Notes: generated by a model from the letters alone, not told the origin. DNA of 64,000 nt from Flammeovirgaceae bacterium UBA1842 (GCA_002338655.1 DDIU01000022.1:211083-275082); one strand, 5' to 3'; counted from the first letter of the stretch, positions 52,237-61,740 are shown. Numbers and translations are program-made.

Positions 52237-53466
52237 TTGAACTTCCTAAAGAAAATATTTAGGGGGATATCCATAAACGTTTTCATATTGGGAATGGTGA
52301 GTCTGTTAACAGATGTCTCCAGTCAAATGGTATTCCCACTTGTCCCACTTTATCTCACCACCGTTTTAGGTGCTAAAGCGGTGATGGTGGGTGTGGTGGA
52401 GGGAGCAGCCGAAACCACGGCTTCATTAATAAAAGTATTCAGTGGCTATTGGTCTGACAAAATCAAAAAACGCAAACCATTTGTTATAGCTGGTTATTCA
52501 TTATCTGCGCTCACCCGACCACTCTTTGCCATTGCCACTAGCTGGAATTTTGTGCTTTTCGCCCGGGTTATTGAGCGCATAGGTAAAGGCATCCGGTCCG
52601 CACCACGGGACGCCATAGTAGCCGAGTCGGTTGACCCAAGTAATTCTGGCAAGGCCTATGGATTCCATCGGGCTATGGATGGAATTGGTTCCATGATTGG
52701 AGCTGTATTGGCTTTCTTATTACTTCCACTACTTGGATATGAAAAACTGTTTTTATACGCTTTCTTCCCTGGGGCAGTGGCGGTTTTTATTATACTTTTC
52801 GTCAAGGAAAAAAAGATTGGCGTCAGTACAAAGCCATTGACAATGACCATAAGGAGCAGTTTTAGTGAGCTTCCACGAAATGTAAAACATTACATTCTAA
52901 TTGCGGCCTTATTTTCCCTTGGTCATTTTGGCTATTCTTTTATCCTGCTTAGTAGCCATTCGGTAGGTATTTCTGACAATCAATCAGTCAAATTTTATGC
53001 ATTATTCTATTTGATCTACAGCCTACTCAGTCCGGTGAGTGGCTATTTAGCTGACAAATTTGGAAAGAAAATAGTGCTGATAGCCGGGTATTTGATGTTT
53101 GCCTTAGTGGCAATGGGTCTGGTGTTGATCCCTAGTGGTATGTTGGGAGTATTCACCGATGCAGAATTCATCGTGCTGATTTTTAGTTTATATGGCATCT
53201 GTTATGCTTTGATTGATGGAACGCAAAGGGCCTACATTGCCGATATGAGTCCAAAACACCTTAAGGCCACAGCCTTAGGAGCTTTCCACACTGCCATCGG
53301 TTTAGTGAGTTTACCAGGTGGATTTATTGCCGGTTGGTTATGGGATCATCATTCACATAATGCCACTTATTTCTTTGGGTTTACACTTGCTTTGCTTGCT
53401 GTAATACTCTTTATATATCAAATAAAAGGGCAAATTAGCGAACCGGAACATCGAACTCATCACTAA
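52237..53466 (+). CDS. MFS transporter
   Basis: 409 residues with about 12 membrane helices. The start is TTG at 52237, three bases after the previous stop, indicating translational coupling. Family blocks: MVSLLTDVSSQMVFPLVPLYL, the loop SDKIKKRKPFVIAGYSLSALTRPLFA between TM2 and TM3, and RIGKGIRSAPRDAIVAES. This subgroup resembles putative drug or sugar exporters; the substrate is unknown. Coupling to the glutamate synthase-like gene may reflect a shared pathway. Confidence 0.88.
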   Translation: MNFLKKIFRGISINVFILGMVSLLTDVSSQMVFPLVPLYLTTVLGAKAVMVGVVEGAAETTASLIKVFSGYWSDKIKKRKPFVIAGYSLSALTRPLFAIATSWNFVLFARVIERIGKGIRSAPRDAIVAESVDPSNSGKAYGFHRAMDGIGSMIGAVLAFLLLPLLGYEKLFLYAFFPGAVAVFIILFVKEKKIGVSTKPLTMTIRSSFSELPRNVKHYILIAALFSLGHFGYSFILLSSHSVGISDNQSVKFYALFYLIYSLLSPVSGYLADKFGKKIVLIAGYLMFALVAMGLVLIPSGMLGVFTDAEFIVLIFSLYGICYALIDGTQRAYIADMSPKHLKATALGAFHTAIGLVSLPGGFIAGWLWDHHSHNATYFFGFTLALLAVILFIYQIKGQISEPEHRTHH

Positions 53467-53547
53467 AATAATCCAGTTCAGTACAGTTATTCCACGGTTC
53501 AGTCGAATCCATTTTCAATGTTCCCTGCCAATTAACAGATTTACATC

Positions 53548-53640
53548 ATGATCACTTCACGCCCCATGGACAAGAGAGAAGAAATAGGTTTGTTATTAAT
53601 AGGCATAGTTACAGTGGCCATTATCGTATTGTTGGCTTGA
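53548..53640 (+). CDS. Possible 30-residue single-TM small protein
   Basis: The frame reads MITSRPMDKREEIGLLLIG and on through VTVAIIVLLA: a short polar start and one clean membrane helix. It lies in the gap between the MFS gene and the next small membrane protein gene. The composition is strongly membrane-like for such a short frame, but chance cannot be excluded. Confidence 0.35.
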   Translation: MITSRPMDKREEIGLLLIGIVTVAIIVLLA

Positions 53641-53742
53641 TCCCATCTTTAATTGGAACTGACTGGAAACCACTCAGTCTTGCCTCCATCCGATAACCAT
53701 TTAATATCGGGTACATTTTAGACTATTAGTTATTTTTAATAA

Positions 53743-54117
53743 ATGAAAACCAAATTTATAATGGGTTCGAGTGCCCTATTTATGGCTCTATTAGGCTCGG
53801 TTACTTTATTTTTACCTGAAGAAACATTAACCTATTTAGGGGCAGATAGCATTGCAAACGCATCTTTGACTGTTTCAATAATGGGCGCGATGTATTTGGG
53901 GTTTGCCTTTCTCAATTGGTACACTAGATCCATTTCCATTGGGGGCATTTATGCAAGACCTTTGGCCATGGGCAATTTTATGCATTTTGCCGTTGGTGCT
54001 GTTACTTTGGCAAAAATGTTTCGCATTGACATGCCCCAGCTTCTCATCCCAATTGCGTTGATTTATGTTCTATTCGCACTGGCTTTCGGCTGGATTCTCT
54101 TTTTCAAACGTTTATAA
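53743..54117 (+). CDS. Small four-helix membrane protein
   Basis: 124 residues with about four membrane helices (KFIMGSSALFMALLGSVTLF; LTVSIMGAMYLGFAFLNWY; MGNFMHFAVGAVTLAKMF; LLIPIALIYVLFALAFGWILFF). No charged catalytic residues stand out. I do not recognise a family. Isolated, on the same strand as the MFS gene. Confidence 0.7.
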   Translation: MKTKFIMGSSALFMALLGSVTLFLPEETLTYLGADSIANASLTVSIMGAMYLGFAFLNWYTRSISIGGIYARPLAMGNFMHFAVGAVTLAKMFRIDMPQLLIPIALIYVLFALAFGWILFFKRL

Positions 54118-54224
54118 CAATGTTCTAACACAGAATCTGGGTTTAAAAATAAATTCATCAGCTTAAATAATGTGATTATAAATCCATAATTGACATTTTT
54201 GCAGCAAACTGAATTGTTAGAATC

Positions 54225-54986
54225 ATGAGACTGTCACAGATAGCCCGTAAACTCAATGTAACCCAAAGCGAAATAACTAAGCTTTTGGTGCAGGTGGGCA
54301 TGGAATCACCAAAAGGTGGAAATACCAAGCTTACAGAAGAACAGCTTGCCCGAGTATTTAAAAAGTATGGAGAAATTGAAGAGGGACAGGAGGAAGTAGA
54401 GGTAGAGGTGGCTCAATCGGAAGAGGAAATTGAATCAGTGCCTGAAGTTGTAGCAGTAGATGTTGAGGAGGAAGAAGTGGTGGAAGAAGAAAAAATAGAA
54501 ACCCCCGCTGCAGTTGAGACTCAAGAAGATGAAGAAATAGAAGTAATAAGAGTCAAAAAGATAAAACTTGATGGCATAAAAGTTTTGGGGAAAATAGATT
54601 TACCAGAACCCAAAGTGAAGAAAGTAGAACCCAAAGAGGACGATTCACAAGAGGAAAGTGATAAACCTGAACGGTCTGTTAGCAATCAACGATTTTCAAA
54701 GCAAAATAGAAGAAAACCACATAAAAAAGCCCCGTTAACTTTTGAACAAAAACAAGCACTTGAGGAAAAGAAAAGGCTGAAGGCTAAAAAAGAGCGTGAA
54801 AGAAGACTGAAAGAGAAAAAAAGGGCGCACTATGAAAAACAGGTTTTAAAAAAGAAGGTAGCTGCACCTAAAAAGAAGAAAACAGAAAAAATGACCCAAG
54901 ATACCCCTGCTAACAAAAGAACCAAAATAGAAACCCGCAACCCTTTCAAGAAGTTCTGGATTTGGTTGAATGATCCTTATGCTTGA
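54225..54986 (+). CDS. Stand-alone IF2_N-like protein with acidic and basic halves
   Basis: 253 residues. The first 45 (MRLSQIARKLNVTQSEITKL to EEQLARVFKKYG) match the small helical IF2_N domain found at the N-terminus of translation factor IF-2. The next part (about 50-110) is nearly all Glu/Val, followed by IRVKKIKLDGIKVLGKIDLP, which also recalls IF-2 linker text. A very basic Lys/Arg coiled region (about 160-240) follows. There is no GTPase domain. It could be a ribosome or nucleic-acid binding protein; the role is not established. Confidence 0.75.
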   Translation: MRLSQIARKLNVTQSEITKLLVQVGMESPKGGNTKLTEEQLARVFKKYGEIEEGQEEVEVEVAQSEEEIESVPEVVAVDVEEEEVVEEEKIETPAAVETQEDEEIEVIRVKKIKLDGIKVLGKIDLPEPKVKKVEPKEDDSQEESDKPERSVSNQRFSKQNRRKPHKKAPLTFEQKQALEEKKRLKAKKERERRLKEKKRAHYEKQVLKKKVAAPKKKKTEKMTQDTPANKRTKIETRNPFKKFWIWLNDPYA

Positions 54987-55062
54987 TAAGGTTAGTCTCT
55001 TGCGTCTTTAATCTTACTACTATATGTCTTACTACTTGTATCTCACGTCTTTTGTCTTATCT

Positions 55063-55317
55063 CTACTCTATCGATCCCATCACCCTCTTCATAAATCCAT
55101 TTAAGGCTTCTTTTTTAGGCGTACCGGCTTTCACTTCCTTGCTTACTTCGAGTGCTCCATATAAGTTGGATAACAACTCGCCCAAAACTTCCATTTCTTC
55201 ATCCTTAATGCCTGGAGCTTCTGCAGTGTGTTCCAGCAGTTCAATAGTTTCCACCACCCAGTCTTCGTCATGGGTGTCTACAAATTCTACAATATGCTTA
55301 ATCAAGGGTAATCTCAT
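55063..55317 (-). CDS. Small conserved acidic protein
   Basis: 84 residues, helical and acidic (RLPLIKHIVEFVDTHDEDWV; EDEEMEVLGELLSNLYGALE-like). It resembles a short Bacteroidota family of unknown function (possibly the one catalogued as DUF6952, from memory). The function is unknown; in related genomes I associate it with redox or housekeeping genes, without proof. It converges on the IF2_N-like gene with a 76-base gap. Confidence 0.65.
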   Translation of the reverse strand: MRLPLIKHIVEFVDTHDEDWVVETIELLEHTAEAPGIKDEEMEVLGELLSNLYGALEVSKEVKAGTPKKEALNGFMKRVMGSIE

Positions 55318-55438
55318 AGGTCTTTAAATTTAAGCACAAAGGTCTGTAACTACAGAATAAAAACCATTGGATTCTGATCAATAATATAAATAGCATGATC
55401 AGTAATAATGATGAATATGAGCTTGAATTACCGAAAAG

Positions 55439-55505
55439 TCCCCTTTAGGGGATATAGGGGTGCCACTTTAGGGGACTAAGGGGTACCCCTTTAGGTGATA
55501 TAGGG
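55439..55505. repeat. Three short direct repeats (CCCTTTAGGGGATATAGGGG type)
   Basis: CCCCTTTAGGGGATATAGGG at 55440, CACTTTAGGGGACTAAGGGG at 55464 and CCCCTTTAGGTGATATAGGG at 55486 are consecutive 21-23 base units, each with an internal CCCTTTAGGG palindrome. Related palindromes occur on the other side of the barrel gene (59313-59324 and 59339-59348). Confidence 0.75.
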
Positions 55506-55560
55506 CATCTTGTCCTGAAATAGGTTGACAGCCGCATTTTTTCTCAGAGGCCAGTAATTA

Positions 55561-58500
55561 TTAAAACAAAAATCCCAATCGGAAATAGAACAATGTTTCT
55601 TCTTCTGACGCCCCTACCTCAGCAGACACAACCGCCCTGTTAAACGGTGCGAGCCAAACACCCCCGCCAACACCTCGGTGCCACTTGTCTGTATCTTCCC
55701 CTTCAAGCCACACCCGGCCCACATCATGAAAGGCAAGAATGCCCATGGCTGCAGGTAGAATATACCCTCTGATATCGAATAGTTTTAGGCGCATTTCAAA
55801 GTTGGAATACAAACTTTCATCTCCATAGAACCGGGTTTTTCTATAGCCCCTAATTTGCTCCCTTCCCCCAAGGGTTTGTCCTTTAAAAAAAGGATAGTCA
55901 CCAAAATTGATACCCCAACCTACCCTAGCCGCAAAGGTTAGCCTGGCCGGAATCTTAAAACTCTGATAGACTGAAAAGTCCGTGTTGAATTGATGGTATT
56001 CATCGTTGGTCTTATTTAATCCATAAAGCGTGCTGAATTTATTCTTCCATAAAATACCAGAAACGGGGTTCAATGGATTCTTTCTAGTATCGACATCAAG
56101 CCGGAGGCCCCCGCCCATGTACGCTACTGTTTGTTCATTTTGCAATCCACTGGTAGGCAAAAAAACATCCGTTACATAGTATTGATCTCCTGATTTCGTA
56201 TCTAACTCCCAACTTACAAAGTCATGGGTAATCCCTATTTTAGCCAAAGCCCCCAAAGGTCTAAATAAGCCTACTTCATAGGCAATTTCTTCAAACCGCA
56301 GCCGGTAATAGTTAATCGGTCTGTCAACACTGGTGGTCTCATCTATATTTTTATCAAAGTCTGACTCGTTTCCCATTCCAAAGAAATTGTTAACATAATT
56401 TGGAACGTTCAGCGTCACATCTGTTTCTAAATCCCACATCCCAATCAAATCAGTGAATGTGCCCTGGTAGTTAAAATCATAAGAAGCCGTATTAATGGCG
56501 TAACTAGCCAAAAACCGATGCCTTGCCTTAAAGGGTTCTTTTCTAAACCCATGGTTAGTGTACATAAAACCACCCCCTAAAAATATACCATCATCCTGGT
56601 TGTAATTGGCAGTAACTAAAGGCATCAATACATTGTATTTAAACGCCCTTCGGTTATATACATTTACGTTTTCATCGTCTGAAAGCCTATTTTTACTCTC
56701 GCTATTAAGCTTTAGTTTATTTCCTTGCTTGGTATCATAAAATATGTTGGCTTTTCCCAGTTCACTCACTTTAGAGTCATCATCCAACTCATCTTCCCCT
56801 TCACCACCAATTACCCTTACTTTAATCCCGCTTTTTCCTCTTCCTTCTATTTCAAACTCATCATTACCATCAAACCCCCATAGCCGAACTTCCTTAGTTT
56901 CTTCTTTTTTGAAAAGACGGTCATAGATAACTTTCTTTTTATCGCCATCCTTTTTCATCTTTCTTACTACCACGTGCACATCACCATTAGGCAATCTTTC
57001 CACTTTAAAATGCTCATGTTTGTTGCTCCCCAACACATCTACCTCCTTAGCCAAAAATAAGTAATGGGATACGGCATCCTCAACAAGATGCTCCCTTCTT
57101 GATTTCAGTTTTCTTATAATCTCCTCACCATGAAGGTTAAAAATAACATCAGGCCATTGGCGGATGGCCGCTTCTATTTTCTCATCTGTCATATCCGCCT
57201 TCAGTTCTTCAGCAATTTTTATCCAATCTTCTTGAGATAGTTGGGTTAAGAATGACCTGTCAAAGTAGCGGGCATTGTACATGAGTCCTGAGGGCCAATC
57301 TACTTCATCATCAAAGCCCTCAAATTTTGGGAGTGCCCATTTTCGTTTCCAAAGGCTTGGGAAAAAACCTTCATTGACAAAAAATGCCTGATCACGATCC
57401 CTGGGTATCGGCCTGTACCTGTTGCCTTTTCCTATTTCAATCTCCGACCATCGCCATTGGTCATCATGCCTGTCCCAATCGCCAATAAGCATGTCAAAAA
57501 GCCGTGATTTCAATACAAATTTTTCATCAATGACATGGTCATTGTCTTCGGCCAGGTTCCTTATCACCTTGGATGTACTTTCAATATCATCAGAATTTCC
57601 AAAAAAGTCGGCATTGGACCAATCACCATCTGGCCGTTCTTCATAAAGCGCCAAGGTATTGGCAAAGGTAGTTTGGTACGGCCCAAAACGGGGATCATCG
57701 GGAATCATTACTACCTGTGGGTTGGTATGATAAATACCTGCTGCCTCTGCCAAAAATGGCACTACCAATGCCCCATACGGATGGGAAGCCGATATCTGAT
57801 CCTGAACCAGGTCTTCAGCGAAAGTTTTGCGAAGCACCTCCGGTATGGCACCTGCAGCAAATTTCTCTACCGAGCGAAGTACATATTGCTTTCCGTCTTT
57901 GGCCTCTAAGCGCAGTGATTTCGTTTGTTGCCCACCGCCACGCTGTACTATTTTAAGTCCCCCATGTTCGGTGCCTATGTCAAATACTTTTACCTCTACA
58001 TCTTGCTCCCAAACGTCACGGTAATTTGCCCCAAATAGTTTTTCGTGCGATTTTTTGGCTTTATATTGATCACTGGCATGGGTGATGGCCGTGCTGTCTT
58101 TCAAATCATATTTTGTGGCAAATTCGGCACCCGTCAATTTCTTTTTAAAGGGCTTGGTCATCAGTGTTTTCTCAAAAGCCTTTGTGTTGTCATCTCTCCA
58201 GAATTCGAGTTCTGTGCGCCCATCATTATAAAACATCAGCTTAGCAAAGCCATTAACAGATTCAGCATATTGTGCAAAACCTTTTTGCCTGACATAAGTG
58301 GTTTTGCTACCTGACCCACTTACAATATAATGCACACTGTCCCTGAATGAATATTGCAGATTATGCTCATGCCCAGCTACTTGTATGGTATTGGGGTATT
58401 TTTCAAGAATAGAAACCATGGCTTTGCTCATGGCCTTATATTTTGGATTGCTAACGTCTTGCACACTCCCAATCGACTTTCGATATAATGGATAAATGAC

Positions 58501-59199
58501 ACCAATAACAGGGGGAATTAAATAGGTTTTTAATTTGAATACCCCACCATGTTCCCCATAGGTCACCATTGGATGGTGAGCAGCCACAATTACCCTTTTA
58601 TTGGCATTTCGGGCCATAATTTCATCAAGGGCCTGAAAAGAAGCTGCGGCAGTAGGGTAAGCACAATCACCCTGTTCCGGGCCGGGTTTGTCCCAACCAA
58701 AAAGAAACCATTGGGTATCCACCAGTATCAATGTAACCTGATCTCCCAAACTGATTTCAACAGGCCCCGGGCATCCTCCGGAGGGCAGGAATATGTTCAC
58801 ACTGTCCAGCCGGTCTTCAATGTATTTTTCCTGCCGTTTCAGCTGCTCCCAGCCAAATGGCCTTCCTTGTGCCCAGTCATGATTACCTGGTATGAAATAA
58901 GCATTTCCATTAAACTTCTTTGCTAGCGCAATTTGTGCGTCTATCGCATTTTCGGCAGCTACCCGCTCTGGATTGGTGGGCAGCGGCATTCCTTTGGTAT
59001 AAATATTATCCCCTAAAAAGACAACGGCCTCTTTAGTGGGGTCTTTAATTTGCGATGCTAAAACCGACAAGGTGTTTTTCTGCCCCTCTGTGACCTTACC
59101 GGCATCCCCCACCAAATAGACCGTATAAACAAGATCAGAGGATTGGGCTAATGCCAAAAGACCATTAGATAATAAAAACAGGGTTAGGAGTAGGCGCAT
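55561..59199 (-). CDS. Metallophosphatase fused to an Omp85-type outer-membrane barrel
   Basis: 1212 residues. A signal peptide (about 1-18) leads to a calcineurin-like phosphoesterase domain (about 22-330) with all motifs: GDAG, FLGDNIYTKG, PGNHDWAQG, AAHHP and GHEHNLQYS. A middle region (about 330-830) has no family known to me but carries FGPYQTTFANTLALYEERP and RPIPRDRDQAFFV. The final 380 residues are a BamA/TamA-like barrel (LGGREQIRGYRKTRF; ending EEETLFYFRLGFLF) with the terminal aromatic residue used for barrel insertion. A phosphatase is thus tethered at the outer membrane. Such fusions are known from Bacteroidota genomes; substrate unknown. Confidence 0.9.
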   Translation of the reverse strand: MRLLLTLFLLSNGLLALAQSSDLVYTVYLVGDAGKVTEGQKNTLSVLASQIKDPTKEAVVFLGDNIYTKGMPLPTNPERVAAENAIDAQIALAKKFNGNAYFIPGNHDWAQGRPFGWEQLKRQEKYIEDRLDSVNIFLPSGGCPGPVEISLGDQVTLILVDTQWFLFGWDKPGPEQGDCAYPTAAASFQALDEIMARNANKRVIVAAHHPMVTYGEHGGVFKLKTYLIPPVIGVIYPLYRKSIGSVQDVSNPKYKAMSKAMVSILEKYPNTIQVAGHEHNLQYSFRDSVHYIVSGSGSKTTYVRQKGFAQYAESVNGFAKLMFYNDGRTELEFWRDDNTKAFEKTLMTKPFKKKLTGAEFATKYDLKDSTAITHASDQYKAKKSHEKLFGANYRDVWEQDVEVKVFDIGTEHGGLKIVQRGGGQQTKSLRLEAKDGKQYVLRSVEKFAAGAIPEVLRKTFAEDLVQDQISASHPYGALVVPFLAEAAGIYHTNPQVVMIPDDPRFGPYQTTFANTLALYEERPDGDWSNADFFGNSDDIESTSKVIRNLAEDNDHVIDEKFVLKSRLFDMLIGDWDRHDDQWRWSEIEIGKGNRYRPIPRDRDQAFFVNEGFFPSLWKRKWALPKFEGFDDEVDWPSGLMYNARYFDRSFLTQLSQEDWIKIAEELKADMTDEKIEAAIRQWPDVIFNLHGEEIIRKLKSRREHLVEDAVSHYLFLAKEVDVLGSNKHEHFKVERLPNGDVHVVVRKMKKDGDKKKVIYDRLFKKEETKEVRLWGFDGNDEFEIEGRGKSGIKVRVIGGEGEDELDDDSKVSELGKANIFYDTKQGNKLKLNSESKNRLSDDENVNVYNRRAFKYNVLMPLVTANYNQDDGIFLGGGFMYTNHGFRKEPFKARHRFLASYAINTASYDFNYQGTFTDLIGMWDLETDVTLNVPNYVNNFFGMGNESDFDKNIDETTSVDRPINYYRLRFEEIAYEVGLFRPLGALAKIGITHDFVSWELDTKSGDQYYVTDVFLPTSGLQNEQTVAYMGGGLRLDVDTRKNPLNPVSGILWKNKFSTLYGLNKTNDEYHQFNTDFSVYQSFKIPARLTFAARVGWGINFGDYPFFKGQTLGGREQIRGYRKTRFYGDESLYSNFEMRLKLFDIRGYILPAAMGILAFHDVGRVWLEGEDTDKWHRGVGGGVWLAPFNRAVVSAEVGASEEETLFYFRLGFLF

Positions 59200-59312
59200 G
59201 TAAAGTCAAGATAAAGAATAAATTAATGGGTGACAGCATTTGGTAATGAAAATCAGTGTCATCTGATAAAAGATTTATTGGGGTGAAGTTCCTTCTAAAA
59301 ACACCCTTCTAT

Positions 59313-59348
59313 TCCCTAAAGGGACAAATCGAATAACACCCTTAAGGG
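59313..59348. repeat. Two short palindromes upstream of the barrel gene
   Basis: TCCCTAAAGGGA (59313-59324) and CCCTTAAGGG (59339-59348), followed by CTGGGGTAG. They belong to the same general repeat style as 55439-55505. Confidence 0.55.
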
Positions 59349-59420
59349 CTGGGGTAGTTTTGAGCTTTAAAGAAATCTTTTCTCAGATGCATTAACAATA
59401 CTTTTTTAAGTATATGATAT

Positions 59421-60302
59421 TTAGTTGGACAACAGTATTTCAAATACAAATAACTCACCCCGTTCACCATCTCCTTCACTACTCAAATAAAGCTGCCCTT
59501 GGGGGGAGAAACAAATGCCTTCTGGCTGTCTGAATATATGTTTATCCAATTTAACAACCTCTTTTAATTTTAGTTCCTTATCATAAACCACTAATACATG
59601 GTCGGCTGAAAGGATATAGATGTCGCCATTAAGTGGATGAGTGGCAATACCAGAGGGGTCAAATTGCTTGATGGTTTTGAAATAATCCCTTTCAGCAATA
59701 TGACTGTTTAAATAACCTTTATGAATGAATAAAAGTGGGGTGGCTTTCCCTAAATCATAACTGTAAATGCCTTTGCCAGTGGCTTTTACCCCTGCAATTT
59801 CACCCTCACCTTTACAGGCAATCAATAATTTGCCGTTATGCAGGCCCAGTCCTTCCAAGTTATTTCTTGACGTAAAAGCGGTTTCGGTAACATTAGCTTT
59901 CACCTTATCTTCGTTGGTAATGAAAAAATCATAAAGTAGGCCGTTGCTTTTCATCACAAAAACATGCTCCCCTATTATTTCAATCCCTTCATAATCTCCT
60001 GATTTTGCAAATTTTATTTTACGTTTTACCTCCCCTGTCACTGCGTCCAGTAGGTATATTTTACCTGTTTCATCTTCAATAGCAGCCAACAGCCCCTCCT
60101 TATAATAGGTCAATCCCGATATTTCTTCAAGGTCATAGTGGAGTTTCGCTTCTATGGTAGGTTTATATAATTGGTAAGGTACTTTACTATGGTCATAGTC
60201 CATATAGACACTATCTATTACATGCTCCCGATCTATGAAATTACAGCTGATGGTAGTGGAAAGGATGAGGAATACAGAAATAACGATTAGTAGGCGTGCC
60301 AT
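59421..60302 (-). CDS. SdiA-regulated-domain lipoprotein
   Basis: Start set at 60302 (MARLLIVISVFLILSTTISC), which gives a signal peptide with lipobox cysteine; an ATG at 60353 would add 17 residues ahead of it. About 293 residues. The domain is the SdiA-regulated beta-propeller: LEEISGLTYYKEGLLAAIEDE, NNLEGLGLHNGKLLIACKGE, DPSGIATHPLNGDIYILSADH, PEGICFSPQGQLYLSSEGDG. Phytase-like propellers are distant relatives. Probably outer-membrane anchored; the role is unknown. Confidence 0.87.
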   Translation of the reverse strand: MARLLIVISVFLILSTTISCNFIDREHVIDSVYMDYDHSKVPYQLYKPTIEAKLHYDLEEISGLTYYKEGLLAAIEDETGKIYLLDAVTGEVKRKIKFAKSGDYEGIEIIGEHVFVMKSNGLLYDFFITNEDKVKANVTETAFTSRNNLEGLGLHNGKLLIACKGEGEIAGVKATGKGIYSYDLGKATPLLFIHKGYLNSHIAERDYFKTIKQFDPSGIATHPLNGDIYILSADHVLVVYDKELKLKEVVKLDKHIFRQPEGICFSPQGQLYLSSEGDGERGELFVFEILLSN

Positions 60303-60441
60303 AAGTACAAAATTGTTCAAACAAAGCGGATAAAAAAAGGTGTGATCATCCACTAATACCTTCTACGCACTTTCATCTTTAGTGTTGAACCCAAATTGGT
60401 TTTATTTAGCCAATTAGGTTTTTTAATCCTGTCTGCGCCAT

Positions 60442-60449
60442 TATCTTTG
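60442..60449 (+). promoter_or_regulatory. -7 promoter element of hemE
   Basis: TATCTTTG ends four bases before the hemE ATG, so the transcript should start at or next to the start codon. The -33 side is only a T-run (about 60421-60424). The layout copies that of queG. Confidence 0.55.
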
Positions 60450-60453
60450 CGCC

Positions 60454-61476
60454 ATGCTTAAAAATGACCTGATCCTGAGAACTATTCGGGGAGAAAAAAC
60501 AGAAAGAACACCGGTGTGGCTTATGCGCCAAGCGGGACGGATTTTACCGGAATACCGTGCGGTTCGTAATGCCCTAAGTGGGTTTAAAGAATTGGTAGAA
60601 ACCCCGGCATTGGCGGCTGAAGTGACCATCCAACCCGTTGATATACTCCAAGTAGATGCGGCCATTATATTCTCAGATATATTGGTGATACCTGAAGCCA
60701 TGGGCTTGAAATACGAAATGGTAGAAAAGCGAGGGCCACATTTTCCCGAGACCATAAAATCAAAAGCCGATGTAAATAAGCTAAAAGTAGCAATGGCTGA
60801 AGATGTGCATTATACCATTGATGCCATAAAATTAACCAAGAAGGAACTTAACGGGCGTGTGCCATTGATCGGTTTTGCAGGGGCGCCTTGGACAATATTT
60901 GCCTATATGATTGAAGGTGGCGGCAGCAAGACCTTCTCCAAAGCTAGGGCCATGCTCTACACTGATCCGGAGCTATCCCACCAGCTATTACAAATGATCA
61001 CCGATAGCACGATCAACTACCTAAAAGGCCAGATAGCCGCTGGGGCTGATCTCGTGCAGATATTCGATTCGTGGGCTGGAATATTGTCACCTGCTCAGTA
61101 TGAAATTTTTAGTTTGAAATACATCAAGCAAATCTGTGATGCCATAGATGAAGTGCCTAAAACGGTGTTTGCCAAGGATGCCTATTTTGCACGTAAGTGG
61201 TTTAATGATATCAACTGCCAGACTGTGGGGCTTGACTGGTGCATGGATATTGGTGAAACCAGAAAGATTATAAAAGATAAAACCCTTCAGGGGAATTTAG
61301 ATCCTTGTGCCCTTTACGGTTCCAATGAAAGTATAAAAATAGCCGTTAAATCTATGATTGACCAGTTTGGACCGACCCGGCATATTGCCAACCTTGGCCA
61401 TGGGGTGTACCCAGATACCGATCCTGAAAAGGTGAAGTACTTTGTGGAGTGTGTGAAGGAGTTGAGTAGATGTTAG
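60454..61476 (+). CDS. hemE: Uroporphyrinogen decarboxylase
   Basis: 340 residues. It decarboxylates uroporphyrinogen III to coproporphyrinogen III in haem synthesis. Signature blocks are TPVWLMRQAGRILPEYR, IFSDILVIPEAMGLKYE, GFAGAPWTIFAYMIEGGGSK, FDSWAG, and NLGHGVYPDTDPEKVKYFVE at the end. Probably leaderless from the TATCTTTG just upstream. No other hem genes are near. Confidence 0.96.
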   Translation: MLKNDLILRTIRGEKTERTPVWLMRQAGRILPEYRAVRNALSGFKELVETPALAAEVTIQPVDILQVDAAIIFSDILVIPEAMGLKYEMVEKRGPHFPETIKSKADVNKLKVAMAEDVHYTIDAIKLTKKELNGRVPLIGFAGAPWTIFAYMIEGGGSKTFSKARAMLYTDPELSHQLLQMITDSTINYLKGQIAAGADLVQIFDSWAGILSPAQYEIFSLKYIKQICDAIDEVPKTVFAKDAYFARKWFNDINCQTVGLDWCMDIGETRKIIKDKTLQGNLDPCALYGSNESIKIAVKSMIDQFGPTRHIANLGHGVYPDTDPEKVKYFVECVKELSRC

Positions 61477-61499
61477 ACATTAGATTGTTAGATTGCTAG

Positions 61500-61694
61500 A
61501 TGTTAGACGCTAGACAATTAGACAAAGTAAAAGTGCATACCTTGCGGCACTCATTTGCTACACATCTACTTGAACAGGGGACCGATTTACGTACGATCCA
61601 AATTCTTCTTGGACATAACAACTTGAGCACAACTGAGATATACACACACGTGGCAAACACAACTATGATGTCTGTGAAAAATCCATTAGATTAG
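61500..61694 (+). pseudogene. C-terminal remnant of a tyrosine recombinase/integrase
   Basis: 64 residues. From about 61524 it reads KVKVHTLRHSFATHLLEQGT, then IQILLGHNNLSTTEIYTHV and ends KNPLD. It carries the HxxR (HTLRH), the second His (LLGHNN) and the catalytic Tyr (IYTHV) of XerC/D-type recombinases. The N-terminal three quarters, including the first catalytic Arg, are missing. The DNA before it has short direct repeats (TTAGAC/TAGATGTTAGAC, about 61473-61520), perhaps the deletion scar. Confidence 0.9.
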
Positions 61695-61740
61695 AACCAA
61701 TAATATATATCAACACCTTTGGTGCTGTTATCTAAAGTAA

